Positions 52,828 through 56,960 of a stretch of 56,960 nucleotides of DNA are shown piece by piece. The stretch's first letter is position 1; the number at the start of each line of letters is the position of its first letter. Both the position numbers and the translations under genes were made by a program. Where the stretch lies: positions 1 through 56,960 of the forward strand of contig CAZBMS010000004.1 of the NCBI GenBank assembly GCA_964493125.1, in the 5' to 3' direction. Below the pieces are notes generated by a model. It saw nothing but the letters and a program-made list of their open reading frames with translations. It did no database searches and was not told where the DNA came from. This DNA is from QGNO01 sp964493125. Lineage in GTDB: Bacteria > Chloroflexota > Dehalococcoidia > Lucifugimonadales > QGNO01.

Positions 52828-53526
52828 ATGAAGCTAAAAACGTACATACTTCTCGTTCTATCAATCGCCTTGCTAACTATAGCTTGCGGAGGCAACTCTC
52901 AAGAACAGCCAATGGCCTCTATCGAGACATCAAACGAACCCTTAGCCCAAACACCTGAAGCTGAAGGCAAGAATGAGAAAAATACAGGCAGTGCGGTCAG
53001 GATAAGTCTTAAGCCTGAATCGATTGCGCGCTACAGGATAACTGAACAACTCGCGAGAAGAAATCTACCCAACGATGCTGTCGGCGAAACTAAAGACATT
53101 ACGGGTGATATATATCTAAAATCTGATGGCTCTGTAGACTCAAAAACTTCTTTAATAACGGTAAATTTAGCTTCTCTAAGAAGCGATGAGGCACGACGAG
53201 ACAGATACGTGAGAAACAATACATTGCAAACGGAAACGTATCCAACCGCCACCGTTATTCCAAAGGAACTCATCGACTTGCCCTGGCCTCTTCCAAGCAA
53301 TGAGGAATTCGAATTCAGCATGATAACTGATACTACTATAAGTGCAGTTACTTCAAACATTCTTTGGAAGGTAACTGCGGCACACGAAGGAGATCACCTT
53401 TCCGGTAGTGCAAAAACCAACTTCACATTTGACACTTTTAAACTGAATCAGCCTATATTGGCTTTTATACTAAGTATGGAAGACAACATACGGCTAGAGT
53501 TGGATTTCCTAGCAGAAGTATCTTAG
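52828..53526 (+). CDS. YceI-like lipoprotein
   Basis: 232 residues from ATG 52828. The lipoprotein signal MKLKTYILLVLSIALLTIAC has its lipobox Cys at 20, then a low-complexity linker. The rest fits the YceI lipid-binding beta-barrel: SIARYRITEQLARRNLPNDAVGETKDITGDIYL, DRYVRNNTLQTETYPTATV and LSGSAKTNFTFDTFKL. YceI proteins carry isoprenoid-type lipids such as quinones, so a role with menaquinone is conceivable. Ends one base from the convergent DUF2339 gene. Confidence 0.85.
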   Translation: MKLKTYILLVLSIALLTIACGGNSQEQPMASIETSNEPLAQTPEAEGKNEKNTGSAVRISLKPESIARYRITEQLARRNLPNDAVGETKDITGDIYLKSDGSVDSKTSLITVNLASLRSDEARRDRYVRNNTLQTETYPTATVIPKELIDLPWPLPSNEEFEFSMITDTTISAVTSNILWKVTAAHEGDHLSGSAKTNFTFDTFKLNQPILAFILSMEDNIRLELDFLAEVS

Positions 53527-53527
53527 G

Positions 53528-56098
53528 TTACTCCCCGTACTTGGGCTTGCGGCGCAGTACAGACCAGGTAGTTCCTCCTAAAATGAACCCCTTTATCTCA
53601 TCTGAGTACCTTTGATAAGCGAGACCAGTCAGCAGGAAGGTAATTCCTAAAGTAACAAAAGCCACTACTCTATAAACTGGTTCAAGCTGGAATATATCGA
53701 ATACGTACAGCTTGAATATTGGAATTCCCAAGAGAAGTAACCCAGCAAGACGGACATTCCCGTAGTTCTTTAACATGCCGACAAATATCACCGAAGTTGC
53801 GTATCCAGTCCAGAGAATGGTAAGGGTGAAATGCATGGGGCTAGCCAAGTCTAATCCTAATTCCAAAGCCCGACCGTTAAAGAAACGTATGACTTCGGTT
53901 GAAGTAGCCCATACTATCAACACGTTGAGCAAAACTAGAACTATCTTAAGAACGTGTAACTGCGTTACACCATTTTCTGGATTCCGCAAATCCAAAGGCA
54001 CAGATTCCACCGGGTTTTCTCTATAAAGGTAAGCTCCCGCTGCAAGAGCTCCGGACAATAACAGGAAGGCTAGGAAGCTAGGGTTAATGACTGGCGTATA
54101 ACCTGAGAGTGTGTGCTCAAAAAGAAAAGTGTCCAAAAGTATAAACTTCAAACTTGCAATGACAATCAAAGCAAGACTTGCTCTTTGGACAGTTTTTGAT
54201 CCAGCCCTATATGCAACGCCAAACATGATTAGTGAATAAGCAGCCCAGAGTACCGTTAGGGATACAGTACCAGCAAAAGCTACCTCACTTCCGAACAAGG
54301 TATTGTGATCAAAACAAGAACCAGCTACTTCATAGCAGCTATCGAAATATGTCACTATTTCGGCGCTGAAAGCCCATAACGTTAGGAAATGTGCTCCAAC
54401 TAGCAGGGCTGGTATTGCTTTAACCTCCCACCCAGTGAGATTTTCTCTTTGCCTTGAATATAGATAAGCGCCCAGATAGAAAGCCGGTACAGCAAAAAGA
54501 AAAGTCAGGAACCTGTCATTCAATATAAATCGGAACGTAGAAGAATCTATCGGGGTATCTAGGAATACCAATCTGAAAACCGCGAATCCTAAAACCGCAA
54601 ACGCGAACGCCCGAGCCTTAGAGTTATCAATAACAAACCCTATCCATATAAGGACTGTTCCATAAGCGGCAAGGGCTACAGTTATCCAGGTACCTGTAAA
54701 TTGGATCGGTATAGCGACGGTTAAAAATATCAAGCCTATCGCAATTGAAAACAGGGCGACACGATGTGATACGCCAGATCGTCTTAGAGACACAAATCCA
54801 AACACACCGTAGAAGGCAGAAAGAGCTAGAGTTATAAGCCCAAACCAATCCTGATAGTCAGCCCAAAGCAGTACAACTGCCTGACCATAGAAAGCCGCAG
54901 CATTAGCAAACATTATAACCAGGCTCTCTCTACCAGGTTCCTGCTTCCAAATAATGTGAAAAAGTGTCGTTGCACCTACAAAAACCAAGAATATAAGTAG
55001 GATCCCTACAACGGATAGTGCCAACCCATCAGTAGGAGTTTGGTAAACCAATACAGCGCTAACAAAGTAACTACCTGTCAGTCCAGCTAAAGTAAACCAA
55101 GGCCAGTTACGCACTGCTGCTATACCAAGTATGCCAACAGCCACAGCAATCGTGTAAGGCCACAACATTATTGCTCTAGTATCAGAAGCACCAGAGTCTA
55201 TGAGCAAAGGGTTAGCAAATGCGCCGAAAAGACTCAGGGAAGCGATCACTTTAGAGTTGTATCTAAGCGTCAAGAGCCCACCGATAACTACTACCAGAAC
55301 AAGTAAAATAAATCCGAGCCACTGAGAAGAATCAGATTGCTTAAGGAACATAATCGCGTAAGCAGACACGTATAAGACCGCGATACCACCACCAGTTGCA
55401 GCCCTAGCCCATTTCGGGAAAACGTTTCGGGCTAAATCTCCAACCCCTACCAAGGCCAATCCGATTGAAATGGCCAAAATGAACCTACCAGTCTCACCAA
55501 TCCAGTTTCTCTGAAAAGCCAAGCCCAAAAAGAACCCTATACCTATAACCAAAGATACAGAGCCAATTATTGCGAGCCAATTCATGCCAAGAACTCGTTC
55601 CCAGTTTATCGCCTTCTTAATATTGGCTATATAAGGCGCCCTCTGAGACTTAGAGACATCCCGCCTTGGTGGCAACTCTCTGGTACCTTGGGGAACAGAA
55701 GTTTCCCCTTCACTAATGTCATCTACTATTTGGGCCGTAGGTGAACCACAAACAGTACAAAATCGGGCGCCCTGACGGAGATTTGCCCCACACTGGGCGC
55801 ATTTTTCAGCAACGTCTTCGGAAAAACCAACTTCCTGCCGATCGACACTTGCAGGTTGCGACTGTTCGGCAACTTCCTCAACTTTCGAGTCTGACTTACC
55901 TTGTTCAATCGCCGCTATCCTCTCTGAGAGTTTTAACAGCTGCTCCCGCGCCTCCCTGAGTTTGGCCTCGGTGTCATCAGCTTTTTCTTCGGAAATCGCC
56001 CCATCAACAACCAATGAAGAGCCACAATAGATACAGAATCGGGTTCCTGAATCATTCTTTTTCCCGCATTGCGTGCACTTTATGATTTCTTCACTCAT
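53528..56098 (-). CDS. DUF2339 polytopic membrane protein with two zinc ribbons
   Basis: 856 residues. N-terminal zinc ribbon (Cys8, 11, 22, 25), a coiled coil (about 36-68, LREAREQLLKLSERIAAIE), a second zinc ribbon (Cys100, 103, 114, 117), then about 20 or more membrane segments starting MNWLAIIGSVSLVIGIGFFLGLAF, the DUF2339 pattern. Function unknown. The doubled cytoplasmic ribbon head is unlike many DUF2339 proteins that have none or one. Single gene on this strand. Confidence 0.88.
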   Translation of the reverse strand: MSEEIIKCTQCGKKNDSGTRFCIYCGSSLVVDGAISEEKADDTEAKLREAREQLLKLSERIAAIEQGKSDSKVEEVAEQSQPASVDRQEVGFSEDVAEKCAQCGANLRQGARFCTVCGSPTAQIVDDISEGETSVPQGTRELPPRRDVSKSQRAPYIANIKKAINWERVLGMNWLAIIGSVSLVIGIGFFLGLAFQRNWIGETGRFILAISIGLALVGVGDLARNVFPKWARAATGGGIAVLYVSAYAIMFLKQSDSSQWLGFILLVLVVVIGGLLTLRYNSKVIASLSLFGAFANPLLIDSGASDTRAIMLWPYTIAVAVGILGIAAVRNWPWFTLAGLTGSYFVSAVLVYQTPTDGLALSVVGILLIFLVFVGATTLFHIIWKQEPGRESLVIMFANAAAFYGQAVVLLWADYQDWFGLITLALSAFYGVFGFVSLRRSGVSHRVALFSIAIGLIFLTVAIPIQFTGTWITVALAAYGTVLIWIGFVIDNSKARAFAFAVLGFAVFRLVFLDTPIDSSTFRFILNDRFLTFLFAVPAFYLGAYLYSRQRENLTGWEVKAIPALLVGAHFLTLWAFSAEIVTYFDSCYEVAGSCFDHNTLFGSEVAFAGTVSLTVLWAAYSLIMFGVAYRAGSKTVQRASLALIVIASLKFILLDTFLFEHTLSGYTPVINPSFLAFLLLSGALAAGAYLYRENPVESVPLDLRNPENGVTQLHVLKIVLVLLNVLIVWATSTEVIRFFNGRALELGLDLASPMHFTLTILWTGYATSVIFVGMLKNYGNVRLAGLLLLGIPIFKLYVFDIFQLEPVYRVVAFVTLGITFLLTGLAYQRYSDEIKGFILGGTTWSVLRRKPKYGE

Positions 56099-56155
56099 CT
56101 AATCCGCCTAACCATATTCACGGGAACATAATAGCATTTGGCTCTTGTCTAGGCA

Positions 56156-56960
56156 TCAACTAACAGGTACACGGCACACATTTTTCCAAGACATCAACGA
56201 TACGAACGCTGCAAACGCAACAATTATCGAAGCAAGCATAAAAACTCCCTGGAAAGCGGCAAGAAATCCGCCAACTTGCCCCCCATCACCAATAGATAAC
56301 AACGAACTGGCTATGGAAACTGAACAAACGGATCCAATTGTCTGACTAAATGATAAACCAGCTGAGGCAGATGCATATCTTTCACTAGATGAAATATTTA
56401 GAGCATGTGTTATGGAAGCCGTCATAAAGATACCCAAGCCGAATCCTACAAAGCTGATCCTTAACGCAACGTCCAATAAACTCGCATGTGCACCCAAGGC
56501 ACTCATCCATAATAGAGCAAAGCTAGCCATTATTAAGCCAGCCGTCAAAAGATAGAACGGTTTTATGCGATCGGAAAGTCTACCGCCAATAATAGATGCA
56601 ACCGACTGGAGAGTGCCCAAGATAGCCATTAAAAAGCCCAGCTGAGCTGACCCCAAATCTAGCGACCCTGATACGTAAAATGGGAAGACAAACCATATGA
56701 CGAAAATTCCTAGGAATGCCAAGAAGGTTGTCAATACCAAGACAGGGTAATGCCTCGGGCTCAAGGCTGATAATTTGAAAGCAGGTTGCTTAACCGTTAG
56801 CTCGACTATAAAGAAAGCAATAAACACAAGGACAGTTATTGCTAAAAGCGACAGATTTAACTCTGTCCCCCAACCGCGTTCTGATCCTATCGACAAAGTA
56901 AATACAAAGGCGACAACGCCTACTAACAATAGTGACAAACCTAGCAGATCAAATGACCTT
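56156..56960 (-). CDS. DHA2-type MFS transporter, 5' part outside the window
   Basis: C-terminal 267 or so residues of a 14-segment drug:H+ antiporter-type carrier. The frame is open to the window edge (first residues RSFDLLGLSLLLVGVV, like the FDWLG start of the middle segment pair), so the start lies beyond 56960. Later GGRLSDRIKPFYLLTAGLI and SITHALNISSSERYASASAGLSFSQTIG match EmrB-like exporters. Substrate unknown. Confidence 0.8.
   Translation of the reverse strand, partial: RSFDLLGLSLLLVGVVAFVFTLSIGSERGWGTELNLSLLAITVLVFIAFFIVELTVKQPAFKLSALSPRHYPVLVLTTFLAFLGIFVIWFVFPFYVSGSLDLGSAQLGFLMAILGTLQSVASIIGGRLSDRIKPFYLLTAGLIMASFALLWMSALGAHASLLDVALRISFVGFGLGIFMTASITHALNISSSERYASASAGLSFSQTIGSVCSVSIASSLLSIGDGGQVGGFLAAFQGVFMLASIIVAFAAFVSLMSWKNVCRVPVS

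Overview
The window looks like a chromosomal piece of an uncultivated, AT-leaning member of the Chloroflexota, most like the Dehalococcoidia / marine SAR202 group. This is inference from gene content: a division cluster reduced to rsmH-ftsA-ftsZ with no peptidoglycan (mur) genes, a B12-dependent ribonucleotide reductase (NrdJ) beside NrdR, a menaquinone operon, a CaiB/BaiF CoA-transferase, FYGW-type MFS carriers, D-amino-acid and amidase genes, and many non-ATG or weakly Shine-Dalgarno-preceded starts. No rRNA, tRNA, CRISPR array, IS element or prophage gene was recognised.

Layout. 1-4.6 kb (+): def (truncated by the window edge), cca, secD, secF. 4.6-17.4 kb (mostly -): one long block read from the right, TetR regulator, menF, menD, menH, [menC on the opposite strand], a class III CoA-transferase, menB, menA, a hotdog thioesterase (MenI candidate), trmD, rplS, priA. 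17.5-22.7 kb: MoaB/Mog (-), then rsmH, ftsA, ftsZ, nrdR (+). 22.9-31.3 kb (+): nrdJ, an unknown gene, a GC-rich structured non-coding stretch with a terminator, pdxA, proC, yggT, pepA, mtaB. 31.4-50 kb: an accessory region with an MBL-fold hydrolase, a small J-domain protein that seems to start on AUA, two related MFS carriers, a lipoprotein, a class III aminotransferase, a GatC-like peptide, a rhomboid protease, an S9 peptidase, an oxaloacetate-decarboxylase-like enzyme, a DadA-type oxidase, a ribulokinase-like kinase, an amidase, an M20 homologue that has lost its metal ligands, a D-glutamate cyclase-like protein and an SbcD/Mre11-like phosphoesterase. 50-57 kb: M42 aminopeptidase, folE, a pterin-reductase-like SDR, a YceI-like lipoprotein, a DUF2339 membrane protein and the C-terminal part of a DHA2-type MFS exporter.

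How the genes may work together. The men block holds menF, D, H, C, B, A and a thioesterase but no menE (the ATP-dependent o-succinylbenzoate-CoA ligase). A CaiB/BaiF CoA-transferase sits exactly at that step, next to menC and menB. The most interesting hypothesis here is therefore that this lineage activates o-succinylbenzoate by CoA transfer instead of by an AMP-forming ligase. A TetR gene heads the block behind a TTGACA promoter and a near-palindromic operator, so the pathway may be under ligand control. Other points worth a second look are the two mutually exclusive hairpins in the rsmH leader, the AUA-start J protein, the metal-ligand-free M20 protein, the AT-hook tail on NrdR, and the structured region at 25.7-26.0 kb.
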